From: Sphingosinicella sp. LHD-64
GTDB lineage: Bacteria > Pseudomonadota > Alphaproteobacteria > Sphingomonadales > Sphingomonadaceae
Length of the DNA: 64,000 nt
NCBI RefSeq assembly: GCF_031157375.1
Contig: NZ_JAVIFV010000001.1
Coordinates: 558,001 to 622,000, forward strand
Reading direction: 5' to 3'
The notes below the pieces were generated by a model, which did not search any database, was not told the DNA's origin, and saw only the letters and a program-made list of their open reading frames with translations. How positions within the stretch are numbered: the first letter of the stretch is position 1; each line of letters begins with the position of its first letter. Positions 24,758-32,768 of this stretch are shown here, one piece after another. The position numbers and the translations under genes are program-made.

Positions 24758-25894
24758 ATGAGCGGAGCAATCGACCCGGTGGCGCTGGCGGAACGCCTGA
24801 TCGCCTGTCCCAGCATCACGCCGGCCTCCGGCGCGGTGTTCGACGTGCTGGAGGCGGCGTTGCTGCCCCTGGGGTTCGAGGTGCATCGCTTCATCGCCGG
24901 GGACGCGCCGGACGGGCCGGTCGAGAACCTGTTCGCGACGCGGGGGTCCGGCGGTCCGCATTTCGGCTTTGCCGGCCATCTCGACGTCGTGCCGCCGGGC
25001 GACGGCTGGGCGAGCGACCCGTTCGTGCCGGAAATCCGCGGCGGCCTGCTGCACGGCCGCGGCGCGGTCGACATGAAGAGCAGCATCGCCGCCTTCGTCG
25101 CCGCCTGCGCCGACACGCCCGACCAGCCGGGCACCGTCAGCCTGATCGTCACCGGCGACGAGGAAGGACCGGCGACCTTCGGCACGCCGGCGATCATGGA
25201 CTGGATGGCCGCGCGCGGCATCCGCCCCGACATGATCCTGATCGGCGAGCCAACCAGCGAGGCGCGATTGGGCGATGTCGTGAAGATCGGCCGGCGCGGC
25301 TCGGTGAATATGTGGATCACCGTGCCGGGCGTGCAGGGGCACGTCGCCTATCCGCACCGTGCCGACAATCCGGTGCCGAAGCTCGCGCGGGTGATCGACG
25401 CGCTCGAGGCGATCCGTCTCGACGACGGCAACGACGCCTTCCAGCCTTCGAACCTCGAAATCACTGCGGTCGAGACGTCGAGCAGGGCGACCAACGTCAT
25501 CCCGGGCGCCGCGCGGGCCCAGCTCAACATCCGCTTCAACAACCTCCAGCGCGGCGCCGACCTAGTCGAGCTGGTGCGCCGCACTGCCGAGGCCGCCGCG
25601 CCCGGCGCAACGGTCGAGGCGAAGATTTCCGGCGAGGCCTTCCTCACCCCGGCCGGGCCGATCTACGACATCGTCCGCGCCGCGATCGAGGCGGAGACCG
25701 GCGCCACGCCCGCGCTCACCACTTATGGCGGCACCTCCGACGGCCGCTTCCTGATCGCGCTCTGCCCGGTGGTCGATTTCGGCCTGCCCAACGCGACGAT
25801 GCACAAGCTCGACGAGGCCACGGCGGTCGACGACATCCGAGCGCTGCAGCGCATCTACGCGCGCGTGATCCGCAGCGCGCTGGCTACAGCCTGA
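24758..25894 (+). CDS. dapE: Succinyl-diaminopimelate desuccinylase
   Basis: 378 aa. M20-type zinc hydrolase in lysine/meso-DAP synthesis, removing succinate from N-succinyl-LL-DAP. Metal-binding and catalytic motifs: GHLDVVPPGD (His74, Asp76), GRGAVDMKSSIAAFV, GDEEG (catalytic Glu), and TTYGGTSDGRF near the C-terminus. Length is typical (375-380). Divergent from the cupin gene 35 bp away; its 3' end overlaps the convergent oxidoreductase by 11 bp. Confidence 0.95.
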   Translation: MSGAIDPVALAERLIACPSITPASGAVFDVLEAALLPLGFEVHRFIAGDAPDGPVENLFATRGSGGPHFGFAGHLDVVPPGDGWASDPFVPEIRGGLLHGRGAVDMKSSIAAFVAACADTPDQPGTVSLIVTGDEEGPATFGTPAIMDWMAARGIRPDMILIGEPTSEARLGDVVKIGRRGSVNMWITVPGVQGHVAYPHRADNPVPKLARVIDALEAIRLDDGNDAFQPSNLEITAVETSSRATNVIPGAARAQLNIRFNNLQRGADLVELVRRTAEAAAPGATVEAKISGEAFLTPAGPIYDIVRAAIEAETGATPALTTYGGTSDGRFLIALCPVVDFGLPNATMHKLDEATAVDDIRALQRIYARVIRSALATA

Positions 25895-27461
25895 GCTTGC
25901 GGCGGTCCTTGAGGATCGCGGCGGCGGCATTGTGCCCCGGCGCGCCGGTAACGCCGCCGCCGGGATGCGCGCCCGAACCGCAGAGGTAGAGGCCGTCGAG
26001 CGGCATGCGGTAGTCGGCATGGCCCAGCATCGGCCGGTTCGAGAAGAGCTGATCCAGCCCCATCTTGCCGTGGAAGATGTCGCCGCCGACCAGGCCGAAG
26101 CGGCGTTCCAGATCGAGCGGCGAGAGCGCGAGCCGGCCGACCACGCTCCCGGCGAACCCCGGCGCATAGCGATCAACATGGGCGATGATCGCGTCCGCGG
26201 CCTCGTCGCGCCGCGCCTCCCAGCCGCCCGGCACGTCATAAGGAAAGTGCTGGCAGAACAGGCTGGCGACATGGGTTCCGGCCGGCGCGAGGCTGTCGTC
26301 GAGCGTCGAGGGGATCAGCATCTCGACCACCGGCTCCTCCGAGAAGCCCTCAGTGCGCGCGGTGAGATAGGCGCGGTCCATGTAGCCGAGCGACGGCGCG
26401 ATGATGATGCCGGCGGTCATGTGATCGCCCGGATCCGGCAACGACGTGAAACGCGGGAGCTCCGACAGCGCGATGTTCATCCGGAACGTTGCGGACTCGC
26501 TGCCCCAATGCGTCATGCGTCGTTCGATCTCGGGCTCGACCGTGCCTTCGGGCAACAGGCGGGTGAAAAGCAGCTTCGGATTGACGCCGGCCGCCACCGC
26601 CTTGGCGCGATAGGTCTTGCCGCCGGCGACCGCGCCGACTGCCCTGCCCTCCTCGACGATGATCTCCTCGACCGGGGCATCGAGCACGATCTCGACACCG
26701 TGCTCCCGGCAAGCCTTGGCCATCGCCTGGGTGATCGCCCCCATGCCGCCGATCGCATGGCCCCAGGCGCCCTCGATCCCCGCCGCCTCGCCGAACACGT
26801 GGTGGAGCAGCACATAGGCGGAGCCGGGGCTGTACGGGCTGTCATAATGGCCGACGACGGCATCGAACCCGAACAGCGCCTGCACCAGCTCATGGCTGAA
26901 ATAGCGGCCGAGAACGTCAGCCGCCGAGCGGGTGAAGAAATCGACGACGTGCCGCTGATCCTCGAGTCCCAGTCGCCCCACGCCCCCGCCGAGCTTGATC
27001 AGCGCCAGCAGGTCGGCCAGCCCGCCTCCCGCATTGGGCGGCGCCTTGAGCAGCCACTGCCGGACGACGCCGACCACCGCGCCCAGCGCCGCCGAATAGG
27101 CGTCGTAATTCTGCGCGTCGGCCGGCGCATGGCGCGCGATCTCCCGCTTCGTCAGACCGTCGCGACCCGCAAGCAGGTAATCGGGTCCCAGCGTCGGCAG
27201 GAAGTTGTCGATCTTGCGCAGCACGACCCGAAGGCCATGATCGTACAGCCGCATGTCGCGGATGACCTGCGGGTTGAGCAGCCCCACCGTGTAGCTCGCG
27301 GTGGAATTGCGGAAGCCGGGATGGAACTCCTCGGTCACCGCCGCGCCGCCCACAATGGCGCGCGCTTCCAGAACCGTCACCTTGAGCCCGCGCGACGCGA
27401 GATACCAGGCGCAGACGAGGCCGTTATGGCCGGCGCCGATGATGAGGACGTCGGTTGTCAT
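25884..27461 (-). CDS. CrtI/PYROXD2-like FAD-dependent oxidoreductase
   Basis: 525 aa, SD AAGGA before ATG 27461. N-terminal Rossmann FAD motif DVLIIGAGHNGLVCAWYLASRG and the second flavin segment EARAIVGGAAVTEEF. The C-terminus carries the family tag GLYLCGSGAHPGGGVTGAPGHNAA. It belongs to the phytoene-desaturase-like superfamily but lacks carotenoid neighbours, and closest types by eye are PYROXD2-like oxidoreductases of unknown substrate. A carotenoid role is therefore not assigned. Confidence 0.8.
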   Translation of the reverse strand: MTTDVLIIGAGHNGLVCAWYLASRGLKVTVLEARAIVGGAAVTEEFHPGFRNSTASYTVGLLNPQVIRDMRLYDHGLRVVLRKIDNFLPTLGPDYLLAGRDGLTKREIARHAPADAQNYDAYSAALGAVVGVVRQWLLKAPPNAGGGLADLLALIKLGGGVGRLGLEDQRHVVDFFTRSAADVLGRYFSHELVQALFGFDAVVGHYDSPYSPGSAYVLLHHVFGEAAGIEGAWGHAIGGMGAITQAMAKACREHGVEIVLDAPVEEIIVEEGRAVGAVAGGKTYRAKAVAAGVNPKLLFTRLLPEGTVEPEIERRMTHWGSESATFRMNIALSELPRFTSLPDPGDHMTAGIIIAPSLGYMDRAYLTARTEGFSEEPVVEMLIPSTLDDSLAPAGTHVASLFCQHFPYDVPGGWEARRDEAADAIIAHVDRYAPGFAGSVVGRLALSPLDLERRFGLVGGDIFHGKMGLDQLFSNRPMLGHADYRMPLDGLYLCGSGAHPGGGVTGAPGHNAAAAILKDRRKLRL

Positions 27462-27513
27462 TCCGCGTCCTTAAAGGGCTGGGATGTGCGGTGCGAGTCC
27501 GGTCATGCGGACT

Positions 27514-28863
27514 CTAGCGCATCAGCACCAGCTCTTCCGACATGGTCGGATGGAGCGCGATCGTTTCGTCGAACTGGGCCTTGGTGAGGCCGGCCTTCAC
27601 CGCGATCGCCGCCGCCTGGAGGATCTCCGGCGCGTCAGGGCCGATCATGTGGATGCCGACGACCTTGTCGTTGCTCTCGTCGACGACGAGCTTGTAGAGC
27701 GACCGCTCGTTGCGGCCGGCGAGCACGTTCTTCATCGGACGGAAATCCGAGGTGTAGGTCTTGGGCGAGCCCAGCTTGTTGCGCGCCTCGCTTTCGGTCA
27801 TGCCGACGCCAGCGATTGGGGGATGGCTGAACACCGCCGAGGGAATATTGGCATAGTCGACCCGGGTCGGCTTGTTGCCGAACACGGTGTCGGCGAAGGC
27901 CTGGCCCTCGCGGATCGCGACCGGGGTGAGCTGGACCCGGTCGGTCACGTCGCCGATCGCGTAGATCGACGGCACCGAGGACTGGTTGTCCTCGTCGACC
28001 AGGATCGCGCCGTTCTTGCCGAGAGCGACGCCGGCCGCCTCGAGGCCGAGGTCGGCGGTGTTCGGCGCACGGCCGACCGCCCAGAGCAGCAGATCGGTCT
28101 CGATCGGGTCCTGGCCGGCGAGGAAGATCCTGAGCGTGCCGTCCTCCTGCTTTTCGACCTTCTCGAACGGCGCGTTGAACTTGAACTCGATGCCCTTCAT
28201 CAGCGAGATCTGGAGGAGCCGGTCGCGGATCTGCTCATCATAATGCCTGAGGATGCGGTCGCCGCGATTGACCAGGGTCACGTGGCACGAGAATTCGTGG
28301 AAGATGCCGGCGAACTCGTTGGCGATGTAGCCGCCGCCCGCGATCACGACCCGCCGCGGCATGGCCTCCAGGTGGAACACCTCGTTCGAGGTGATGCCGT
28401 GCCCGGCGCCGGGCACGTCGGGAATCACCGGGTGCGCCCCGGTCGCGATCAGGATCGTGCCGGCGCCAACCTTGGTCCCGTCGGCGAGCGTCACCTCGTT
28501 GGCGCCGCTGACCGTGGCGCGCTGGTTGACGACCTCGACGTCGTGGCGCTCCAGGATGTCGCCGTAGATCCCCTCCAGCCGCTCGACCTCGGCCAGCACG
28601 TTGTCGCGCAGGGTCGGCCAGTCGAATGCGCAGTCGCCGACCTCCCAGCCGAAGCGACGCGCATCCTGCAGATCCTCGGCGAAATGGGCGCCGTAGACGA
28701 GCAGCTTCTTGGGCACGCAGCCGCGGATCACGCAGGTTCCGCCGACGCGAAACTCCTCGGCGACGGCGACGCGCGCGCCGTGCGCGGCGGCGACGCGCGA
28801 GGCGCGCACGCCGCCCGATCCGGCGCCGATCACGAACAGGTCGTAGTCGTAGGTCTTGGTCAT
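27514..28863 (-). CDS. gor: Glutathione-disulfide reductase
   Basis: 449 aa, SD AAGGA 6 nt before ATG 28863. FAD motif GAGSGGVRASR; redox-active disulfide GGTCVIRGCVPKK (Cys44, Cys49); NAD(P)-binding VVIAGGGYIANEFAGIFH; C-terminal HPTMSEELV with the catalytic His-Glu pair. It reduces GSSG with NADPH in the cytosol. Mercuric and dihydrolipoyl reductases are ruled out by the CVIRGCVPKK form and the lack of a C-terminal Cys pair. pgi lies upstream on the same strand, separated by a palindromic repeat. Confidence 0.93.
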   Translation of the reverse strand: MTKTYDYDLFVIGAGSGGVRASRVAAAHGARVAVAEEFRVGGTCVIRGCVPKKLLVYGAHFAEDLQDARRFGWEVGDCAFDWPTLRDNVLAEVERLEGIYGDILERHDVEVVNQRATVSGANEVTLADGTKVGAGTILIATGAHPVIPDVPGAGHGITSNEVFHLEAMPRRVVIAGGGYIANEFAGIFHEFSCHVTLVNRGDRILRHYDEQIRDRLLQISLMKGIEFKFNAPFEKVEKQEDGTLRIFLAGQDPIETDLLLWAVGRAPNTADLGLEAAGVALGKNGAILVDEDNQSSVPSIYAIGDVTDRVQLTPVAIREGQAFADTVFGNKPTRVDYANIPSAVFSHPPIAGVGMTESEARNKLGSPKTYTSDFRPMKNVLAGRNERSLYKLVVDESNDKVVGIHMIGPDAPEILQAAAIAVKAGLTKAQFDETIALHPTMSEELVLMR

Positions 28864-28879
28864 TCTTGTTCCTTAGCTC

Positions 28880-28959
28880 GTCATGCCAGCGCAGGCTGGC
28901 ATCTCAAGACAAGAAGTCACCGCGGGTCTCCACGAGACCCCAGCCTTCGCTGGGGCGAC
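28880..28959. repeat. Intergenic palindromic repeat pair (REP/BIME-like, copy 2)
   Basis: Two 26-bp units in inverted orientation: GTCATGCCAGCGCAGGCT at 28880 and, ending at 28959, AGCCTTCGCTGGGGCGAC. Same layout as 10956-11054, but stems read CCAGC/GCTGG instead of CCGGC/GCCGG, so paired bases change together. It lies between pgi and gor. Confidence 0.85.
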
Positions 28960-28968
28960 GTATAGGGA

Positions 28969-30468
28969 TTATTCTGCGTCAAATGCCCGTGCGATCAGCG
29001 CCTCGGTCGAAGGATCGAAGTCCAATGCGTTCCGGCCGTCCAACGCCTTCGCCATTTCCTTGCCGAGCTCGACGCCGAACTGGTCGAACGGGTTGATGCC
29101 GAGCAGCGCGGCGTTGGCGAAGACGCGATGCTCGTAGAAGGCGATCAGCGCACCCAACGTGCGCGCATCGACGCGGCCGAGCAGGATCGTCGTCGAGGGC
29201 CGGTCGCCGGGATAGAAACGGTGCGGATCGTCCGAACCGCGCCCGGCCATCAGCGCGGCGCCCTGCGCGAAGCAGTTGATCAGCAGCTGCCGGTGATGCT
29301 CGGGGTCGAGGCTATCGCCCGGCTCGATCGCGGCGACGAACTCGACCGGCACGAGATGCGTGCCTTGGTGGAGGAGCTGGAAGACGGCATGCTGCGCGTC
29401 GGTGCCGACGCCGCCCCAGGTGATCGCCGCGGTGGCGCGGCCGACCGGCGACCCGTCGACTCGGACCGACTTGCCGTTCGATTCCATTTCCAGCTGCTGG
29501 AGATAGGGCGGCAGCAGCCGGAGGCGCTCGTCATAGGCGAAGACGGCGCGGGTCTCGGCGCCGCGGACGTCGGCGTAATAGCGGTCGACGAAGGCGGCGA
29601 GCACCGGCGCATTGCGCTCCGGCGGCGCGAGCCGGAAATGGCGGTCCATCGCCGCAGCGCCTTCGAGCAGGCTTTCGAACGCATCCCAGCCGAGCGCGAG
29701 CGCCGCCGGAAAGCCGATCGAGGACCAGAGCGAAAAACGCCCACCGACGCTCTCCGAGAACGGCAGGACGCGGGTCTCGTCGATGCCGAACTCCAGCGCC
29801 TTCTCCGGACTGGCGGTGAGCGCGATCACCCGGCCGAGCGGGTCCTCGACCCCGCCCTCCTCCATCCAGGCCAGCGCCGACGACGCGTTCAGCATCGTTT
29901 CGGTGGTGGTGAAGGTTTTCGACGCGATGACGAGCAGGGTGCTGTGCGGATCGAACCCGGCAACCGCTTCCTCCAGCGCCGAGCCGTCGACATTCGAGAC
30001 GATCGCGGTGTCGTAGCGGCCCGCGTCCCGCCCCAGCGCGTCGACCAGGAAATCCGGCCCCAACGCCGAGCCGCCGATGCCGACATGGAGGATATGGCGG
30101 ACCGGCCCGAACGCCTCCGCCTCGATCGCATCGATCAGCGTGCGCATCCGCGCATGGAGCTGGCGCGCGCGCGCGACGCTCTCCGGCGCACCCTCCCCGC
30201 GCTCGGCCGTGTGCTCGGCGGCGCGCCCTTCCGTGGGGTTGGCGATGTCGCCGCCGAACAGCGCGTCACGGCGCCCGGCAAGATCGGCCGCCCCGGCCAG
30301 TGCCGCGAAGGCATCGACCTCGGCGCGGGACAGGTGGGTCTTGGCAAAGTCGAAACGGATGCCGGCTTCGTCGATCGTCAGGCGCTCCAGCCGGTCGGGC
30401 TCGGCGGCGAACAGGTCCTTGAGGGTCTTCGTCTCGGCGTTTTCGACTGCCGACCAGGCTTCGTCCAT
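28969..30468 (-). CDS. pgi: Glucose-6-phosphate isomerase
   Basis: 499 aa, SD GGAGG 6 nt before ATG 30468. Interconverts glucose-6-P and fructose-6-P. Family signatures: HVGIGGSALGPDFLVDAL, LVIASKTFTTTETM, PFSESVGGRFSLWSSIGFPAAL (glutamate region), and the C-terminal LGINPFDQFGVELGKEMAKAL. The ATG is 67 bp from the end of the convergent GntR gene's neighbour region, and the 3' end is close to a palindromic repeat that may terminate transcription. Confidence 0.96.
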   Translation of the reverse strand: MDEAWSAVENAETKTLKDLFAAEPDRLERLTIDEAGIRFDFAKTHLSRAEVDAFAALAGAADLAGRRDALFGGDIANPTEGRAAEHTAERGEGAPESVARARQLHARMRTLIDAIEAEAFGPVRHILHVGIGGSALGPDFLVDALGRDAGRYDTAIVSNVDGSALEEAVAGFDPHSTLLVIASKTFTTTETMLNASSALAWMEEGGVEDPLGRVIALTASPEKALEFGIDETRVLPFSESVGGRFSLWSSIGFPAALALGWDAFESLLEGAAAMDRHFRLAPPERNAPVLAAFVDRYYADVRGAETRAVFAYDERLRLLPPYLQQLEMESNGKSVRVDGSPVGRATAAITWGGVGTDAQHAVFQLLHQGTHLVPVEFVAAIEPGDSLDPEHHRQLLINCFAQGAALMAGRGSDDPHRFYPGDRPSTTILLGRVDARTLGALIAFYEHRVFANAALLGINPFDQFGVELGKEMAKALDGRNALDFDPSTEALIARAFDAE

Positions 30469-30535
30469 ATGATCCTCCGGGCCCCCGCCCGCGCCTATCT
30501 AGGGCGACCCGGCAGGAAAGCAATTGACGCCGGAC

Positions 30536-31156
30536 TCAGCGTCGCATCGCATCGAGGACGATCCGACGCGCGCCTTCGATATGCGCGCGCAGCAGGGCGA
30601 CAGCGCGATCCGCATGTCGTTCGCGACAGGCCGCGACGATCGCCTCGTGATCGGTCAGCCAGCGCGCAGTCTCGTCCGGCAGGCGCTGGTAAGCCGGGGC
30701 CTGGAGCTCGCTCGTCATGCGCAGGCGACGGATGAGCGCGACCTGTCGCGGGCGGGCCGCCGGCGCATAGAGCGCCTCGTGGAAGGCCAGGTCGCTCTCC
30801 GACCAGTCGCTGGTATCGGCATCGATCTCGGCACGCCGGCGCGCGCGTTCGATGAGCGCAAGGTCCGGCTCGCCCATCTTCTCGATCGCCCGCGCGAGGC
30901 AGTCTGTTTCGAGCAGGAGCCGCAGATGGAAGATTTCGTCCACCTCACCGGCCGAAAGTGCGGCAACATAGGCGCTGCGGTTCGGTCCGAAAGCGACCAG
31001 ATCCTCAGCCTCCAACAAGCGGAGCGCTTCACGAACCGGAATGCGACTCGCTCCGAACCGAGCTGCAAGCTCTTCCTGTTTGAGCTCGGCGCCAGGCGGA
31101 AGGGCGCCCTGAATGATCTCGGACCTGAGCAGCTCAAAGATTTTCCTTGGGACCAT
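30536..31156 (-). CDS. GntR-family (FadR/FCD subfamily) transcriptional regulator
   Basis: 206 aa from ATG 31156 (GGAG 6 nt upstream); GTG 31168 is the longer alternative. Winged HTH residues about 5-70 (IIQGALPPGAELKQEELAARFGASRIPVREALRLLEAEDLV). The FCD ligand domain follows, with metal-binding type residues D..H in ESDLAFHEALYAPA and the C-terminal HEAIVAACRERHADRAVALLRAH. A perfect 16-bp palindrome lies between it and the divergent OsmC-like gene, so it likely regulates both itself and that gene. Confidence 0.9.
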   Translation of the reverse strand: MVPRKIFELLRSEIIQGALPPGAELKQEELAARFGASRIPVREALRLLEAEDLVAFGPNRSAYVAALSAGEVDEIFHLRLLLETDCLARAIEKMGEPDLALIERARRRAEIDADTSDWSESDLAFHEALYAPAARPRQVALIRRLRMTSELQAPAYQRLPDETARWLTDHEAIVAACRERHADRAVALLRAHIEGARRIVLDAMRR

Positions 31157-31176
31157 CGACCACTCCACCCAGCTTT

Positions 31177-31192
31177 TGTATACATGTATACA
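31177..31192. promoter_or_regulatory. Perfect palindrome TGTATACATGTATACA between gntR and osmC-like gene
   Basis: Also readable as a direct repeat of TGTATACA. It is 20 bp from the GntR start and 22 bp from the OsmC-like start. It fits the GTnnAC core of FCD-type GntR operators (GTATAC twice). Probable shared operator. Confidence 0.7.
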
Positions 31193-31214
31193 TCAGGAGT
31201 CGGCCGGAGGAAAC

Positions 31215-31700
31215 ATGATAAAGCAGCACGACTATTCCACGCGGATCGTCTGGACGGGAAACGCCGGCGAGGGCACGCGGCGCTATCGCGGCTATGCGCG
31301 GACCTGGGACATCGCGACGCCCGGCAAGCCGGTCATCCACTGCTCGAACGATCCGCTGCTGGGCGGCGACCCGACCCTGCCCAATCCGGAGGACCTGATG
31401 CTGGCGACCGTCTCGGCCTGTCACATGCTCTGGTACCTGCACCTCGCCTGCAACGCAGGGATCGTCGTCCATTCCTACAGCGACGATCCGGTGGCGATCG
31501 GCGAGACTGCGCCGGACGGCGCTGGCCGCTTCCTCAGCGCCACGCTGCGCCCGCGGATCGAGGTCGAGCCCGGCGCGGACCTGGCGCGCGCTGCCGAGCT
31601 GCACCACGAGGTGCACAAATACTGCTTCATCGCCCGCTCGATCAATTTCCCCGTCGCCTACGCGTCGACCTTCGTGGAGCGGGCGCCAGCGACCATCTGA
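31215..31700 (+). CDS. OsmC-family peroxiredoxin-like protein
   Basis: 161 aa, GGAGG just before ATG 31215. The family's two conserved cysteines are present: Cys69 in VSACHMLWYLHL and Cys137 in HEVHKYCFIARS. They suggest thiol-dependent reduction of organic hydroperoxides in the cytoplasm. The HCSNDPLLGGDPTLPNPEDLMLATV segment is typical of OsmC/Ohr relatives. Divergently transcribed from the GntR regulator and sharing its palindrome, so expression is probably controlled by that regulator rather than by OhrR. Confidence 0.88.
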   Translation: MIKQHDYSTRIVWTGNAGEGTRRYRGYARTWDIATPGKPVIHCSNDPLLGGDPTLPNPEDLMLATVSACHMLWYLHLACNAGIVVHSYSDDPVAIGETAPDGAGRFLSATLRPRIEVEPGADLARAAELHHEVHKYCFIARSINFPVAYASTFVERAPATI

Positions 31701-31758
31701 GCGAGCCGACGGCAAGCCCCTTGCAGGAAGGATTGCCGGCAGATGGCCGAGTCCGTGT

Positions 31759-32325
31759 TCACACGAACTCGCCTTTGACGAACTCTCCCAGATCTTCGGC
31801 AAGCATGAACCGGATGTTCGCATCGCTCGTTCCTCGCGCGAACAGGCCGATATTGGGCTCGCTGCGAAAATTCTCGGCGCTGCAGAGACTGAGCCCGAAA
31901 TCGAGGAAGATGAAACCCTCGAACGTCTCGAAGACATTATCGGAACGCGCGATCAGATGGTCGATCAGCGCCTGTCTCTTGGTCTTGAACAGATCCTCGC
32001 CGTCCAGCAGCAAATTCCTGGTGTTCTTGGGGAAATCGATCAGAGTGACCCGGCCCGCCACATATTCGATAACCGGCTCTATCGTTCCGCCCAGCTTGCG
32101 ATATTCGTTCAGAACGGGCCGCGATTGCTCTCTCTCGTCCTCGCGGGGTTCCGTGCGTTCGAGAATCTGTTCCGGCGGGCCCATGATCGCTGCAACCTCC
32201 GTCGCATTCATCCCGAACCTGAGCGGTCCCACGCCGACATAAGGGTCGATCACCCATTCTCCGATCAAGGCCACCACTCCCGCGCAAACAGATCGGGCAA
32301 CGATTTCGCCTCCTGGCAGTTGCAT
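31759..32325 (-). CDS. Hypothetical protein, start uncertain
   Basis: 188 aa from ATG 32325. Shorter starts are attractive: a GTG at 32253 has GGAG 5 nt upstream and would begin VIDPYVGVGPLRFGM, where conserved-looking sequence starts. The core PYVGVGPLRFGMNATEVAAIMGPPEQI resembles a small family of uncharacterised bacterial proteins with a GVGPxxFGM opening; no catalytic residues stand out. The C-terminus has an aromatic and acidic stretch (FEGFIFLDFGLSLC). Its base composition is lower in GC than its neighbours, which hints at acquisition. Divergent to the MarR gene. Confidence 0.55.
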   Translation of the reverse strand: MQLPGGEIVARSVCAGVVALIGEWVIDPYVGVGPLRFGMNATEVAAIMGPPEQILERTEPREDEREQSRPVLNEYRKLGGTIEPVIEYVAGRVTLIDFPKNTRNLLLDGEDLFKTKRQALIDHLIARSDNVFETFEGFIFLDFGLSLCSAENFRSEPNIGLFARGTSDANIRFMLAEDLGEFVKGEFV

Positions 32326-32342
32326 TTCAAATCAATACGTGT

Positions 32343-32356
32343 ATGTGCACGCACAT
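32343..32356. promoter_or_regulatory. Palindrome ATGTGC-N2-GCACAT over the marR start
   Basis: A perfect 6+2+6 inverted repeat covering the first ATG of the MarR gene and ending at a second in-frame ATG (32355). It lies 18 bp from the divergent ATG 32325. It is a plausible MarR autoregulatory operator. Confidence 0.4.
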
Positions 32357-32768
32357 GCTCGACACGGTCTGCGCCTGCAACAAGCTCCGACGATCGGCGC
32401 GCGTCATCACCGCGATCTACGACGAGACGATGTCGTCTTCGGGCTTCACCGTCTCGCAATTCTCGCTGCTGCGCATGCTCCAGCGCGCCGGCCCCTGCTC
32501 GCTCACCGAGTTCGCCGGCGCGACGGGACACGATCGCACCACATTGAACCGGACGCTGCGGCCGCTCGAGGAGGCGGGTTATGTCACCTCCTGCCCAGGC
32601 GAGGACCAGCGCGCCCGGATCGTGAAGATCACTGACGAGGCACGCCAGGCAATGCGCTCAGCCCAGCCCCTTTGGGAAGAGGCGCAGGCGAAGGTCGACG
32701 CCGCCCTCGGCGCCGACCGCGACGCCCTCTTCTCCATCCTGGACCGCGTGGAGTCCCTTCGACCATGA
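32343..32768 (+). CDS. MarR-family transcriptional regulator
   Basis: 141 aa from ATG 32343, or 137 aa from ATG 32355, since the palindrome makes the first start doubtful. Winged HTH: FTVSQFSLLRMLQRAGPCSLTEFAGATGHDRTTLNRTLRPLEEAGYVTSCPGEDQRARIV, with the DxR wing at the end of this segment. N-terminal cysteines (CACNKL) could make it redox-sensitive; this is inference. Its stop overlaps the MFS transporter start (ATGA), so it probably represses the operon it heads. Confidence 0.88.
   Translation: MCTHMLDTVCACNKLRRSARVITAIYDETMSSSGFTVSQFSLLRMLQRAGPCSLTEFAGATGHDRTTLNRTLRPLEEAGYVTSCPGEDQRARIVKITDEARQAMRSAQPLWEEAQAKVDAALGADRDALFSILDRVESLRP

Noticed and set aside
25884-27461. Phytoene desaturase for carotenoid synthesis
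   Set aside because: No crtB, crtY or other carotenoid genes nearby; sequence looks like PYROXD2-type oxidoreductases.
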